Assembly: GCF_000364225.2 (NCBI RefSeq)
Contig: NZ_AQFT02000001.1
Span: 6,002,501 to 6,066,500 of the forward strand
Source of the DNA: Eubacterium plexicaudatum ASF492
GTDB taxonomy: Bacteria; Bacillota; Clostridia; Lachnospirales; Lachnospiraceae
Direction: 5' to 3'
Length of the DNA: 64,000 nucleotides
In this document: piece by piece, positions 28,212 through 37,965 of the stretch
How positions within the stretch are numbered: the stretch's first letter is position 1
How the letters are laid out: each line of letters begins with the position of its first letter
Notes under the pieces: generated by a model
Seen by the model: only the letters and a program-made list of their open reading frames with translations
What the model was told of the DNA's origin: nothing
The model's database searches: none
Program-made: the position numbers and the translations under genes

Positions 28212-28230
28212 AGGGAATACACCTCCTTCG

Positions 28231-28773
28231 TCATATCGGTTTTAGCTGGATCGAATTAGTAACTTCATTTCCCCAAACATCCCAGCCAGGTGTCTCCTGG
28301 CGGGCAAACAGCTCGATCCGTGGGACATCACCGGCAAGCGCGACAATCTTATCCCGGACAATATCCGGCTTCTTGCTGTGCGCCTCAATGGGGGAAATAA
28401 TAAACTGGTGGATATTGGCCGCCCTCCGTTTGGGATGCCCGCGTGTCGCCAGAAGGCACAGCTCCGCATTTCCCCTTGTCCAGAAGCCCAGGCCGAAAAA
28501 CCAGCTATCTGCCTTGCGGTTCTTTTTCAGCCAGAGAAACGCCACGGTCTTATATTTGAATCCCCATGCGGAGATCAGGCGCAGCGCGGCGGGGAGCTGG
28601 GGGAAGGTGGCCCATAAAAATAAGAGGCTGTCCTTTGCGGAAATCTGTTCAATAGGCAATCCGCAAAGCTCCTCCATACTCATGGTTTCATAGTGTTTTT
28701 CTGCCGCCCCCTGGAGGCTTTTCTGGTCATACCGCCAGGGCGGGTCGGCATAAATGATCTGATAGGGTCTCAT
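28231..28773 (-). CDS. MT-A70 family adenine methyltransferase
   Basis: 180 residues. The catalytic motif DPPW is at residues 10-13 (IIYADPPWRY), with LLFLWAT, WGFKYKT and the GNAELCLLATRG block as family landmarks. It should methylate adenine N6 in DNA, probably protecting ICE DNA from host restriction (inference). The ATG at 28773 follows a GGAGGC. It interrupts the otherwise channel-only run between the TrbL-like gene and prgI, a common cargo place in such ICEs. Confidence 0.9.
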   Translation of the reverse strand: MRPYQIIYADPPWRYDQKSLQGAAEKHYETMSMEELCGLPIEQISAKDSLLFLWATFPQLPAALRLISAWGFKYKTVAFLWLKKNRKADSWFFGLGFWTRGNAELCLLATRGHPKRRAANIHQFIISPIEAHSKKPDIVRDKIVALAGDVPRIELFARQETPGWDVWGNEVTNSIQLKPI

Positions 28774-28787
28774 GTGCCTGCCTCCTT

Positions 28788-29657
28788 CTAATGGGCGTTC
28801 CAGATGCCTTTTGCAAGGCTCCCCGTCTTGAACAGGGTAAAGCAGAGCAGTACGGTATAGCCCATGCAAGTCCAGATGGCTGTGCTGATGTCGCTGGCAA
28901 CGGAGATATTCCGCACCAGCACCGCATAGATGCCGACACAGATAATGATCAAAAATGCCTGGAATCCCAGGGCGAACAGGGAGCGGAGATAGTTCTGGCC
29001 CATCTGCCCCCATTCCCGGTTGAGCATGGTCGCCATGGGGATCGGGGCTATGGAAGTCACTAAATAAATCTCCACCATACGGCCATAGACGATGATAAAG
29101 ATACAGATGGTCAGCGCCCACATGGTAATGCCAACAAAAAGGCTCTGGAACCACAGGCCAAACAGCGGCCCCAAATCCATGGCCATCAGCCTTGTCTCCA
29201 TATCGTTCACCACGCTGGATATGTCAATCGAAGCGTCCGAGATAATGACTCCCGCCGCGTTATTGACCACACTCTGGGCCACATCGAACACACCCATGAC
29301 GATATTCCAGGTGTTGGTGACGATAAGGATGGCCGATGCGGTCTTGAAGATCCATTTCAGGAACATCCATGTGTCCAGGTCGTGGAGATTGTTCTTATCA
29401 ATAATGAGCTGGATCAGCTCCAGTGTCATAACAAAAGCCAGGATCGCCCCGGCAATCGGGACGATGACAGTCTCCGAAAGGTTACGCACCATGTTGAACA
29501 CGCCGCTGTTCCATGCCTGCGGGGTTGTGCCTACCTGACCGGCGATCTCTCCGACCCTCTGGTTTACCTGGTCGAACATCCCGGAAAGGTTGTTGACAAT
29601 GCCGCTGACTAAAAGCTCTTTCAGCCATTCCGTGAGGAAATCCTTCAAGAAATCCAA
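28788..29657 (-). CDS. CD1112-family TrbL/VirB6-like membrane protein
   Basis: 289 residues with at least five hydrophobic helices (for example ETVIVPIAGAILAFVMTL and LWFQSLFVGITMWALTIC). The WLKELLVSGIVNNLSGMFDQ N-terminus fits the CD1112 family of inner-channel proteins. The best start is TTG at 29657, eight bases after AAAGGAGG; no ATG is well placed. A stable hairpin lies directly upstream of this SD. Part of the mating channel. Confidence 0.88.
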   Translation of the reverse strand: MDFLKDFLTEWLKELLVSGIVNNLSGMFDQVNQRVGEIAGQVGTTPQAWNSGVFNMVRNLSETVIVPIAGAILAFVMTLELIQLIIDKNNLHDLDTWMFLKWIFKTASAILIVTNTWNIVMGVFDVAQSVVNNAAGVIISDASIDISSVVNDMETRLMAMDLGPLFGLWFQSLFVGITMWALTICIFIIVYGRMVEIYLVTSIAPIPMATMLNREWGQMGQNYLRSLFALGFQAFLIIICVGIYAVLVRNISVASDISTAIWTCMGYTVLLCFTLFKTGSLAKGIWNAH

Positions 29658-29674
29658 CGGTCTGCCTCCTTTCT

Positions 29675-29704
29675 GGCCCCTCCCGCCTGGGAGCGGGAAG
29701 GGCC
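29675..29704 (-). promoter_or_regulatory. Hairpin just upstream of the TrbL-like start
   Basis: Arms 29675-29686 and 29693-29704 form a 12-bp GC-rich stem with a 6-base loop (one G-U on the minus strand). No T run follows, so it is not a terminator; it ends about 5 bases before the AAAGGAGG of the TTG-started gene. It may be an RNA-processing or stability element. Confidence 0.5.
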
Positions 29705-29745
29705 GAAGATGCGTTTTGGTTTACAGGTTGCAAAATTCCCGGCGA

Positions 29746-29961
29746 TTAGCCGAACAGCCCGGAGAGCATGGGAACCAGGGTGATCCCGATCAGGGCAACT
29801 CCGCCGCCCGCCATCAACTGTTTCATGCCCTGGCTTTTTGCCCCAGGGTTGTCGTTGCCGTAACCCTCAAGCAGATTGATCACGCCCCAGATACCAAGGC
29901 CGGCTCCAAGTGCCACTACGAGTGTCTGCAAAACTCCAACTGCGCTGTTAAAAAATGCCAT
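29746..29961 (-). CDS. Maff2 family small membrane protein
   Basis: 71 residues from the ATG at 29961, chosen because GGAGG lies 8 bases upstream; the frame is open a little further. FFNSAVGVLQTLVVALGAGLG is the first of two membrane helices; GMKQLMAGGGVALIGITLVP the second. Maff2/VirB2-like proteins of this place in CTn ICEs are pilin-like or channel-lining candidates. Confidence 0.88.
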   Translation of the reverse strand: MAFFNSAVGVLQTLVVALGAGLGIWGVINLLEGYGNDNPGAKSQGMKQLMAGGGVALIGITLVPMLSGLFG

Positions 29962-30028
29962 AAATGTTACCTCCAAAAAGTTTATTTTTATGGAAGGCAC
30001 GCTTTCCCGGATTCATGGCCTGCTGTCT

Positions 30029-31821
30029 TTAAGTGGGGTCAGCCTCCCCGCCGGATGTGTCTATCTCGAATGCCTCAAACTTTTCTCCCGGCTTCAGCTT
30101 GAGTTTGGTGGAAAGAAAACGCTCTATGTTGAAAGCGTTCTTCTTGTCAAAATCAGACAGGTATTTATAGTTGGGGTGTTTGGTAATGTCGTACTTGTCC
30201 GACAAAAATGGCCTTACACCACGGAGCTGTAAGATACATTTGCTGCCATCTAAGACAGCCAGCTCATCAATGGACGCCAGTTCCTTCCCCAGCTTCTGAA
30301 AATTCTGCCCGTGGCTTTCCTGCGTCCCCTTTGTGACGCTGGTGTTGTACATATCTATGGTCTCTTTTCCCAGGGCGGCGCTCAGCTCCTTTAATGTCGT
30401 AGGTTCCGAGCCGCCCAGGAAAATACGGGCATCCATGTTGCCGATGATCGTGTCGCAGTTATCTTTATAAAGTGCCTTGAGCTGGCTCTGCGCCTGTAAT
30501 ACCAGACAGCAGGAGATCTCACGGGAGCGGATGGTCGCCACCAGCTTTTCCAGCTTTGGGATCTGGCCGATATTGGCCGCCTCGTCAATGAGGCAGCGCA
30601 CATGGACGGGGAGCCTGCCGCCATACACATCGTCCGCCTTTTCACACAGAAGGTTGAAAAGCTGGGTGTAGCACATGGAGATTAGGAAATTAAAGGTGTC
30701 GTCCGTGTCGCTCATAATGATGAACAGGGCCGTTTTCTGGTCGCCCAGGGTATCCAGCTCCAGCTCGTCATAGGCGGTCAGCTCCCGAAGCTCTTTAATG
30801 TCGAAGGGGCCAGCCTCGCGCCGCAGCTCACCAGTATGGATTTTGCTGTCTTGCCCGCCGCCAGGCGGTATTTGGCATACTGACGCACCGCAAAGTGGTT
30901 CGGCTCCCGCTCCGCCAGTTCCTCAAACATCAGATCGACCGGGTTCTTAAATTCCTCGTCATCCTCCCGGACTTCCATGGCATTGATAAACTCGATCAGG
31001 GTTGAAAAGTTCTGTTCCTCCACCGGGGCCTCATAGTGGATATAGCCGATCAGGGCGCAGTAGAGAAGGGTCTCCGCTTTCGTCCAGAACTCGTCCCCGC
31101 CTTTCTGCTCGCCTTTTGTGTTGGCGATCAGCGTTGTCACCAGCTTCAAGATGTCCTTTTCGCTGTGGATATAGGCGAAGGGGTTATAGTGCATACTCTT
31201 TTTGAAGTTGATCGTATTTAAGATCTTGATCTGGTATTGGTTACGTTGTAACAATTTCCCACATTCGCAGACGATGCTCCCTTTCGGATCAGTGACCACG
31301 AACGAGGTCGGAAAATCCTTGGACGTACACTGCATCAGGTTCGGCTTCAGCCAGAAGCGGGTCTTTCCGCTGCCGGAGCCGCCGATGATCAGCACATTTT
31401 TATTGCGGGCGTATTTGGGCTGCTTGGGCCGGTTGCTCATCATCAGCCGTTCCGTCTGGGTCAGGATAATGTTATTCTCAAATACCGGATCGACAAAAGG
31501 CTGGATGTCGGCGGCATTTCCCCAACGCGCCGAACCATACTCCACGTCTTTCCGGTATTTCTTAGCGTTCTTGCCCCGGACATAGACCGCCAGCCGCAGG
31601 GCCGCGCCGCATAAAAGGCCGATGGCCAGATCCTGCAAGTGAAAGCTGGGGTAGGGGGAGGCAAATGCGGCGGCAAAGCCCTCCCCGATATGGCGCAGCT
31701 TTTCGGGGAGATCAGCTCCGGCAGCCAGGCGGTATGCCTGCCCGATCTTGGAGGCGTACACCCCGATCAGCACATAGGGCAGGTTGGGGATCAGGAGCTT
31801 TTTTAAATTGACCTGCTTCAT
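30029..31821 (-). CDS. virD4: VirD4/TraG-type coupling ATPase (one frame break)
   Basis: Frames 30778-31821 and 30029-30715 join into about 597 residues if one base is added at the G4 run 30806-30809. N-terminal membrane segments, Walker A IGGSGSGKTRFW, the VTDPKGSIV motif, MSDTDDTFNFLI and Walker B LIDEAANIGQIP, then the RSREISCCLVLQAQSQLK motif. It couples the relaxosome to the channel. Overlaps pcfB by four bases. Confidence 0.92.
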
Positions 31822-32291
31822 CGTTCCAGCTCCTTCCTCTTTGTCCTGGCCACCACCGCATTTTTTACCAGTGCCTTAAATTTATCCAGCCTGCCCAGAA
31901 CGGATTCCCGCCGTTGGGCCTTTTTCAGTTTGGTGACGGTGAACTTCTGGAAGGCGGCGTTCATGTTCGCCTCATTGGGGGCCTTGAAAAATATCTGGTA
32001 ATGGTTCTTGTCCGTCTGGTAGACGGTATAGCGCACCCCATGGTTGCGGGCGATACGGTTAAATTCCCGCAGGCTCTTGTCCTGCACGTCGATCTGGCGC
32101 ATATCGCCGTAGTCTTTTTGCAGATCCTCCATGCTCACCTTGCCGAAGGGCTTCACATCCCGGCTGGCCTGCATTTTCTTTTCCTTGCGGTGGGCAAGGT
32201 ATTTGCACAGGGCAGCTTTCAGGACACGCCCGGTAAATTTGGTGGTATTGATCCCCAGGGTGAGCGTCCTGTTTTCCACTTCTTCCTGCAT
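31818..32291 (-). CDS. PcfB family protein
   Basis: 157 residues. VENRTLTLGINTTKFTGRVL and ARNHGVRYTVYQTDKNHYQIFF (here in part: RNHGVRYTVYQTDKNHY) are PcfB landmarks; the C-terminus is basic. PcfB-type proteins act next to the coupling ATPase, bridging relaxosome and channel. Stop overlaps the virD4 start. Confidence 0.87.
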   Translation of the reverse strand: MQEEVENRTLTLGINTTKFTGRVLKAALCKYLAHRKEKKMQASRDVKPFGKVSMEDLQKDYGDMRQIDVQDKSLREFNRIARNHGVRYTVYQTDKNHYQIFFKAPNEANMNAAFQKFTVTKLKKAQRRESVLGRLDKFKALVKNAVVARTKRKELER

Positions 32292-32326
32292 TGTTTATCA
32301 CACTCCTTTCTATGGACTTTCCCGCC

Positions 32327-32653
32327 TCACCGGAGGCTGTCCGGGCTGTCATAGGCCAGCCTGCCCTGGTTCACCCTGGCATGGCTCAAAATCCTGATAT
32401 GCCCTTTTTCCTGGCTGGCGAGGACATTTTTATAACCGGCCTCCGTAAGATAGGCCCGTGTCCGTTCCCCCTTCCAGCCAACAGGGGAATCCTCCGACAG
32501 CACATCGAAAATGACCATGTGGCGGGTATCTTCGGCAAAGCGGTTCAAGTCAAAGTATTCATGGCCGCTGTATTCCTTTGCCCCTTTCTGCCGCCGGATC
32601 TCCTCCATCAGCTCACTGATGGTCTTGGCCCTTGGCCGCTCAATTTCCCTCAT
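32327..32653 (-). CDS. Conserved hypothetical ICE protein, 108 aa
   Basis: Starts MREIERPRAKTISELMEEIR, with a YFDLNRFAEDTRHMVIFDVL core and an RTRAYLTEAGYKNVLASQE segment. Overall an alpha/beta small protein. Overlaps the upstream gene by 14 bases. A similar YRKALESQ-type segment occurs in the 94-aa protein at 34509-34793, so the two may be distantly related. Function unknown. Confidence 0.62.
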   Translation of the reverse strand: MREIERPRAKTISELMEEIRRQKGAKEYSGHEYFDLNRFAEDTRHMVIFDVLSEDSPVGWKGERTRAYLTEAGYKNVLASQEKGHIRILSHARVNQGRLAYDSPDSLR

Positions 32654-33026
32654 GGCTGTCTCCCTTCTCCCGGCCCTGGCCTTTTACGGTGAGCAGGCCA
32701 TCCAGGGTAGTGGCCGTGATCCGCAGCCGCTCGGCAACGGCAATATCGTTCTTCATGGCCTCGTCCACGGTGTCCCCGCAAACCACCAGCACATGGGAGC
32801 GCCGCAGGAAGTCGCGGGCGATGTCGATCCCGTCCTTATGCTCTAAGGGAACCTCGTCCTTTAAGAACAGCGGCAGGAACAAAAGCGGGCAGACCGGGGA
32901 ATATCCGGCCTCATACAGCATCCGGCAGTAGCGGGCTGCGGTCTCGGTATTTTCAAATTCGTTGTCACCCCAGGGGCGGTGATATAAGCTAATGGGCGTC
33001 TCATAATCTCTCCTTTCAGCACTCAT
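32640..33026 (-). CDS. DUF7768/DUF4406-like nucleotide-binding-fold protein
   Basis: 128 residues. ENTETAARYCRMLYEAGYSPVCP, then LLFLPLFLKDE and SHVLVVCGDTVDEAMKNDIAVAE resemble the nucleoside 2-deoxyribosyltransferase-like Rossmann domain found in many mobile elements (segments quoted separately). Possible role in nucleotide metabolism or signalling; unproven. The ATG follows AAAGGAGAG. Confidence 0.6.
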   Translation of the reverse strand: MSAERRDYETPISLYHRPWGDNEFENTETAARYCRMLYEAGYSPVCPLLFLPLFLKDEVPLEHKDGIDIARDFLRRSHVLVVCGDTVDEAMKNDIAVAERLRITATTLDGLLTVKGQGREKGDSHEGN

Positions 33027-33043
33027 GCTTGTGTTTATTGGTC

Positions 33044-33069
33044 AAAAAAAGCAGCTCCTTATGGGCTGC
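33044..33069 (-). terminator. Intrinsic terminator at the end of the DUF6017 gene
   Basis: GCAGC at 33051-33055 pairs with GCTGC at 33065-33069; on the minus strand a run of seven T follows (33044-33050). The stem overlaps the stop codon of the DUF6017 gene. Confidence 0.6.
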
Positions 33070-33960
33070 CGTACATATCGTGGTTCACCAGGGAGCTGTA
33101 ATAGTTCCCGATGGTGGTCGGGGCATTGAACAGGGCTGTCAGCAGGTACTGTTTGATGTTGCGGATCTTGGTGGTGTTCTCTTTCATGCAGTTCATGACG
33201 AAGCGGATATGCTCGCCGTTCAGCTTCAGGAGCCGGGATTTCACCACTTCATGGGGAAAGTCGCTGCCCGCCACCCGTGTATATTTCCGTCTGGCGCAGA
33301 CCGTCTCCACCATGATCTCCACGATCTCGTCCAGGTCGGACGAGTACAGGCCGTAGTCCTGCCTGATAAAGTCATACTCGATATTTTCAAGGATCAAAGC
33401 CCGGTAAGCCTCGATCTCATCCATGGAGGCGGACTCCCTTCCCTTCGGTTCCGGCAGGCTCCCTGCCGCATTTCCCCGGAAAGGAATGGAATCGGTACTT
33501 TGTCCATCCGTATTTATTTTTCTTTACTTGGTTTCTTAGTATTTAATTGCGTTGGATTTTCCGGTGACGGGTTTCCCGTTGGCGGATTATCCGTTGTCGG
33601 ATTTTCCGACGACGGTTTTTCCAATAACGGCTCTGGCTGGTCTAACGGCTCCGGCTGGTCGGGATGCTCATGGATCACATATTCGTTGGTGCTGAACTTC
33701 CCGCTGGCATCTGTTGTCTGGCGGCGGTGGATATACCCGGCCTTTTCCAGCTCATTGACCGCCGAGCGGATGGCATCCTTGCTTTCCCGGTTGATATGGG
33801 ACAGCCCGGAGAGCGTATAGTCCCAATCCTCCGGCAGCGACAGCATCTGGGAGAGCAGGCCCTTGGCCTTTAGCGTCAGGCGTTTGTCCCGCAGATGGTA
33901 GTTGCTCATAACTGTGTAGTCCCGCGTCCGTTCCACGCGAAATACGGGCATTTGCTTCAC
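33059..33960 (-). CDS. DUF6017 replication-initiator-like protein (one frame break)
   Basis: Frames 33514-33960 and 33059-33424 join across the gap if one base is added at the T5 run 33518-33522; the bridging frame is open (INTDGQSTDSIPF) and gives about 300 residues. The N-terminus is a winged-helix domain of the RepA_N/DnaD kind (LRDKRLTLKAKGLLSQMLSL, RESKDAIRSAVNELEKAGYI), then a Pro/Asn-rich linker with repeated NPTT/NPPT/NPSP units, then the DUF6017 domain (DEIEAYRALILENIEYDFI). Probably a replication or regulatory protein of the ICE. Confidence 0.82.
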
Positions 33961-33983
33961 TCCTTCCTTGTATCAGGGCATAG

Positions 33984-34013
33984 AAAAAGCCGCAGGCGGT
34001 GTGCTGCTGCGGC
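33984..34013 (-). terminator. Intrinsic terminator before the DUF6017 gene
   Basis: GCCGCAG at 33989-33995 pairs with CTGCGGC at 34007-34013; five T follow on the minus strand (33984-33988). It directly abuts the stop of the 107-aa gene and lies 24 bases before the next start. Confidence 0.7.
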
Positions 34014-34337
34014 CTAAACTTCATAGATGGCTCCTGTTTCTGCGTCAAATGGGTACTTGCTGAAATCCTCAAACAGATCCACGGCTTCTTCCGGCACATA
34101 GTCGTGCCAGTCTTTTTCGGTCATGGTGTGGCGGATCGTCCGGTATGCCGTAGAGTAGCTTTCGGCAGGAAAGCGGCATTTCACCCTGACCGCTGCCACC
34201 TCCACAAAGGTTCCGTCCTCCAAAAGCCAAAGCTCCCTAAGATACGTCGCCTCGGCCATCGTGGAATACACCTGGAGCGGCTCCTGGTAGACCATACAGG
34301 CTTTCTGGTCAAACAGGTCAGGCCCATGGTATTTCAT
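34014..34337 (-). CDS. Hypothetical ICE protein, 107 aa
   Basis: Starts MKYHGPDLFDQKACMVYQEP; aromatic and acidic, with YRTIRHTMTEKDWHDYVPEE. No domain recognised. Overlaps the upstream gene by four bases, so it is translated as part of the same unit, and ends at a terminator. Confidence 0.6.
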   Translation of the reverse strand: MKYHGPDLFDQKACMVYQEPLQVYSTMAEATYLRELWLLEDGTFVEVAAVRVKCRFPAESYSTAYRTIRHTMTEKDWHDYVPEEAVDLFEDFSKYPFDAETGAIYEV

Positions 34338-34522
34338 GGACAGGTCAGCGGAGCCGGTTGCGTAATAGGCAAGAGGGTCTCACTGCGGTAACGGATGCTC
34401 TGCACCAGCGTTTCCATATCCAGCCGCGCAAGGGCTTTTTTCCGTTCCTTTTTGTCGGGGTACAGGAAAGAATAGACCTCCCTGACCGCGCTTTCTATTT
34501 TTCTTCCATCAAACATTTCCAT
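34334..34522 (-). CDS. Hypothetical ICE protein, 62 aa
   Basis: Starts MEMFDGRKIESAVREVYSFL; basic, helical, with a KKERKKALARLDMETLVQSI stretch. Overlaps both neighbours by a few bases. No function assigned. Confidence 0.55.
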   Translation of the reverse strand: MEMFDGRKIESAVREVYSFLYPDKKERKKALARLDMETLVQSIRYRSETLLPITQPAPLTCP

Positions 34523-34793
34523 GCCTCCGTTTCTTTTTTTCTAACAGGATATGCCCCTCGATGATACGGGCGCTCCTCCTGATCCGGATCTCCCTGCGGC
34601 CCTGGCTCTCCAATGCTTTCCGGTAGTCGGCTTCGGACAGGAACAGGCGCATCTCGTCACCGGGCCTGCCATAAGGGTTTTTCCGTTTACATACCATAAA
34701 TTCGATCATGCGGCTGGTCGCGTCCTCAAACCGTTCCACAGCCAGGATGTCATGTCCTTTCAGCTCCCGGAAGGGAGCCGCCATCTCCGTCAT
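34509..34793 (-). CDS. Hypothetical ICE protein, 94 aa
   Basis: Starts MTEMAAPFRELKGHDILAVE, then DATSRMIEFMVCKRKNPYGR and FLSEADYRKALESQGRREIR; basic C-terminus. Lies 14 bases after parB. Compare the 108-aa protein at 32327-32653, which shares the EADYRKALESQ / EAGYKNVLASQ pattern. Function unknown. Confidence 0.6.
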   Translation of the reverse strand: MTEMAAPFRELKGHDILAVERFEDATSRMIEFMVCKRKNPYGRPGDEMRLFLSEADYRKALESQGRREIRIRRSARIIEGHILLEKKKRRHGNV

Positions 34794-34807
34794 AGGCAGC
34801 TCCTTCC

Positions 34808-35743
34808 TCAGCGTTCCTGCTGGTGCTGGCGTTTACGCTGCCATTGTTCCAGCAGCTTGATAATGGTTTCCTCCATCTTCTTGGGCGTGTAGCTTTTGGG
34901 AAAATATTTCCGCAGGGTGTCCGAGGTAAATGTCACCTTGTCGAGATCGCTTTTCTTTTCCTCGGACATAATGGCAAGCATCACATCCCCGGTTAGCTTT
35001 CCTTCCTGGCTGAATTTCTTCATGCGCTGGGCCTGGGAGAGTGAGGGCGTTGCCTGTTCATAGTCCATGGTCTCCATGAGCGTTGCCTGTTCCTCTTTGG
35101 TCAGGAAGGACAGCTCATAGGCGGGGTTAAAGGCGATCTTTTTCTCGTCCACCATATCCAGCAGGGGCGGGATCAGTTCGGTCAGACGGACAAAACGGAA
35201 AATCTGGTTTTTGCTCTGGCCTACCTGTTCAGCAAGCAGTTCACTGGACTTTCTTCCAAAATCGTTCCCAACTTGGGAACCATTTTCTTTTGATGGCCGC
35301 CCCGCCTGCCGTTTCATAGCGTCCAGCTTCATTTTATAAGCAAAGGCCCGTTCACTTGGGAGAAGGCTTTCACGCTGGAGATTGCTGTCAACCATGATGA
35401 TTGTGGCAGCGTCATCATCCAGGTCACGGACGATCACCGGCATGGTTTCCTTTTCGGCCAGCTCACTGGCCCGGTGGCGGCGGTGTCCGGCGATCAGCTC
35501 ATAGCCGCCTTCCTCACGGGGACGGGCAATCGCAGGGACAAGCACGCCATACTGACGGACACTCTCCGCAGTCTCCAGCATGGCTTCATCGTCCTTTACC
35601 TTGAAGGGATGGCCTTCAAAAGCGTGCAGCTCTGCCAGCGGGATCTCCATAACCTTTTCGCGCCCTACATCGGCCCGGCTTTCTTCGGTGGAAAACAGGT
35701 CATCGACCGAGGCCAGCTTTACTTTTTTCGCGCTGCTTTTCAA
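34808..35743 (-). CDS. parB: ParB/Spo0J family partition protein
   Basis: 311 residues. N-terminal ParB box with VPAIARPREEGGYELIAGHRRHRA, then a helix-turn-helix region around SSELLAEQVGQSKNQIFRFV and a basic C-terminus. With ParA it should segregate or stabilise the excised circular ICE. Its start overlaps the end of the repaired parA frame by 44 bases. Confidence 0.92.
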   Translation of the reverse strand: MKSSAKKVKLASVDDLFSTEESRADVGREKVMEIPLAELHAFEGHPFKVKDDEAMLETAESVRQYGVLVPAIARPREEGGYELIAGHRRHRASELAEKETMPVIVRDLDDDAATIIMVDSNLQRESLLPSERAFAYKMKLDAMKRQAGRPSKENGSQVGNDFGRKSSELLAEQVGQSKNQIFRFVRLTELIPPLLDMVDEKKIAFNPAYELSFLTKEEQATLMETMDYEQATPSLSQAQRMKKFSQEGKLTGDVMLAIMSEEKKSDLDKVTFTSDTLRKYFPKSYTPKKMEETIIKLLEQWQRKRQHQQER

Positions 35744-36520
35744 CCTTCAGCACCTCCTTCGTCAGATTTTTGTAGGCATTGGCCACCTTGCCCTCCGGGT
35801 CATGGGCGTAAATGCTTTTCCCCTCCGCACTGATCTCCTTTGCCCGGACAGAGTGGGGATCTCCGAGGCAAAGACTTTGATCTTGGAGCCATAGTTTTCC
35901 CGCAATAGGGCGGCGATCTCTTTGGCAAAGTTTGTCCGGGAATCCACCATTGTCAGGAGAATCCCGTCTATTTTCAGCTTGGGATTGATCTGGCGGCGCA
36001 CCTTATTGATGGTCTGCAAAAGCTGTTCCAGTCCCTTGGCCGGGAGATACTCCGCCTGTACAGGCACAAGGACGCTGTTCGCGGCAGCCAGGGCATTGAC
36101 GGTCAGCATCCCCAATGAGGGCTGGCAGTCTACAATGATATGGCTGTACTGGCGTTTGACTGTATCGAGATACTGGCGCAGGATCGTCTCCCGGCTCATG
36201 GCGTTCACAAGGGATACTTCCATGCCGGACAGCTCGATATTGGCGGGCATCAGGTCAACGCCTTCTGCGTGATGCAGAATCCCCTCTCCGGGAAGAATGG
36301 GCGTGTCCGTGAGTACCTTCCCCATCATATCGGAGAGCGTGACCGGCAGGCTGTCCGGGCGGTCATAGCCTAAACTGATGGTCAGGCTGCCCTGCGGATC
36401 TCCGTCAATGAGTAACACTTTCTTTCCCTCCTGGGCCAGCCCGATACCGAGATTGGCGCAGGTGGTTGTCTTGCCGACACCGCCTTTCTGGTTGGCAACG
36501 GCGATGATCTGGGCGGTCAT
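35700..36520 (-). CDS. parA: ParA family ATPase (one frame break)
   Basis: Deviant Walker A QKGGVGKTTTCANLG is at the N-terminus; LLIDGDPQGSLT and HIIVDCQPSLGMLT give the remaining ATPase motifs. The frame as read ends at 35762 in a non-family tail; one base added at the G4 run 35855-35858 restores HSVRAKEISAEGKSI and continues to a stop at 35700, about 273 residues. First gene of the leftward ICE operon, preceded by a leader terminator. Confidence 0.92.
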
Positions 36521-36578
36521 GATACCACCTCTTTGTACTGTTTTTTCATATAGCCTCCTTAATGTCTGGCAGGAGACG

Positions 36579-36617
36579 AAAAAAGGGAGAATGTGACGAA
36601 AATCTACATTCTCCCTT
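36579..36617 (-). terminator. Leader terminator upstream of parA
   Basis: A 12-bp stem (arms 36583-36594 and 36606-36617) is followed on the minus strand by six T. It lies about 60 bases before the parA ATG, so it is either the end of an upstream leftward transcript or a regulated attenuator in the leader of the ICE operon. No gene reads into it from the right on the minus strand. Confidence 0.75.
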
Positions 36618-36737
36618 GGAAACGATATGCGATTGTATGTTTATCTGCCATGAAAGAGGCTGCTTGTCCGAGAGCCATCCCGCCGCAAACCCGCATGAAT
36701 ACTGGATTTCTGCTTGTTTGCCTATACCTTTCCTAAA

Positions 36738-37965
36738 CAGTCAATGTTCAATGAGGCGTTTTGCAGGGATACTTCCGTAAAAATTCGAAGCCAGCTGGAG
36801 ATAAAACGAAGGCGTGGTGATTTTACGGGAGCTTTTGCCGTATATGGGTATTTGAAAGACCCTGAAAATAAAAATCATCTGGTTGCAGATACATATGCTG
36901 CAGATGTGGTAAGAGATATTTTTCGCTGGAAAATGGATGGCATCAGTGCCGGGGACATTGCGGACCGACTGAATGTAAGTGGGATTCTTGCGCCGATGGA
37001 TTATAAAAAGTCACTGGGGATGCGGTTTTCCACTCCGTTTCGTACGCATACGCATGCTTGCTGGAATGCAGCAACGGTTTTGCGAATTCTAAAAAATGCT
37101 GTGTATACAGGCGTGCTTGTGCAGGGGAAAAATACGACGCCAAGTTATAAAGTAAAACGACGTATCGTAAAGCCGTGTGCGGAATGGAATATTGTAAAAG
37201 GCACACACGAAGCGATTATTTCTCCGGATGATTTTGAAATTGTGCAAAATGTGCTTGCACGGGACACACGTACAAGTCCGGGCAGCAGTACGGTGGAATT
37301 ATTTTCGGGTATTGTTTACTGTGGGGAATGTGGGGCTTCTATGATACGTAAAACAGTACCTTCCGAAAAAAGAAATACGTTTATTATGTTTGTGCGGCGC
37401 ATAAAATGAAAAAATATGCTTTGCGCACAGTATACGGGACAGTGTGCTGGAAAACATGGTGTTTACATCTGCAAACAAGCTGATATGGAATATAATCGGA
37501 AAATCCGGTTTACGGCAGATAGCGGAAGCTGTTGCAATGGAAAAGTCAGGCGTCGGCAGGCTGCAGGACCGTTTGGATAAAAAGAGAGAAGAAGCGGAAA
37601 GATACCGGCATCTGCTTCATTCGCTTTTTGAAAGTCTGACCGATGGTGTGATTGGCCGGGAAGAATATGGAATGCTGAAACGAAAGTATACTGCGCTTTT
37701 AACAGAGACAGAGGAGCAGGCCGATCATATTCGTGAGGAAATGGAGCAGGCATTTGCAGTCAGCCGGGAAGCAGACGGTCTGAATATTGCAAAACTCGAC
37801 CGGACGTTGGTTGTGTTACTTATTGCAAGAATATTTGTATTTCGCAATAAGCGTGTAGAAATTGTTTACAACTGGAGTGATGCGTTTTGGTATAGGAATA
37901 AGTCGTCCGTGTTTGGTTTTATAAATGAGAAACAGAGCGGAAAAACCGGAGAGGAGGCGGTCTGA
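36738..37965 (+). pseudogene. Large serine recombinase A, N-terminal catalytic domain missing
   Basis: Family similarity begins at MFNEAFCRDTSVKIRSQLEI, about residue 120 of a normal recombinase, so the resolvase domain with the catalytic Ser is gone. The recombinase domain (GDFTGAFAVYGYLKDP), the zinc ribbon (VYCGECGASMIRK) and the coiled-coil tail remain. Two frame breaks at T3 37380-37382 and A4 37403-37406 are repaired by one added base each. The stop overlaps the next gene's ATG. The missing N-terminus is a true lesion. Confidence 0.8.
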
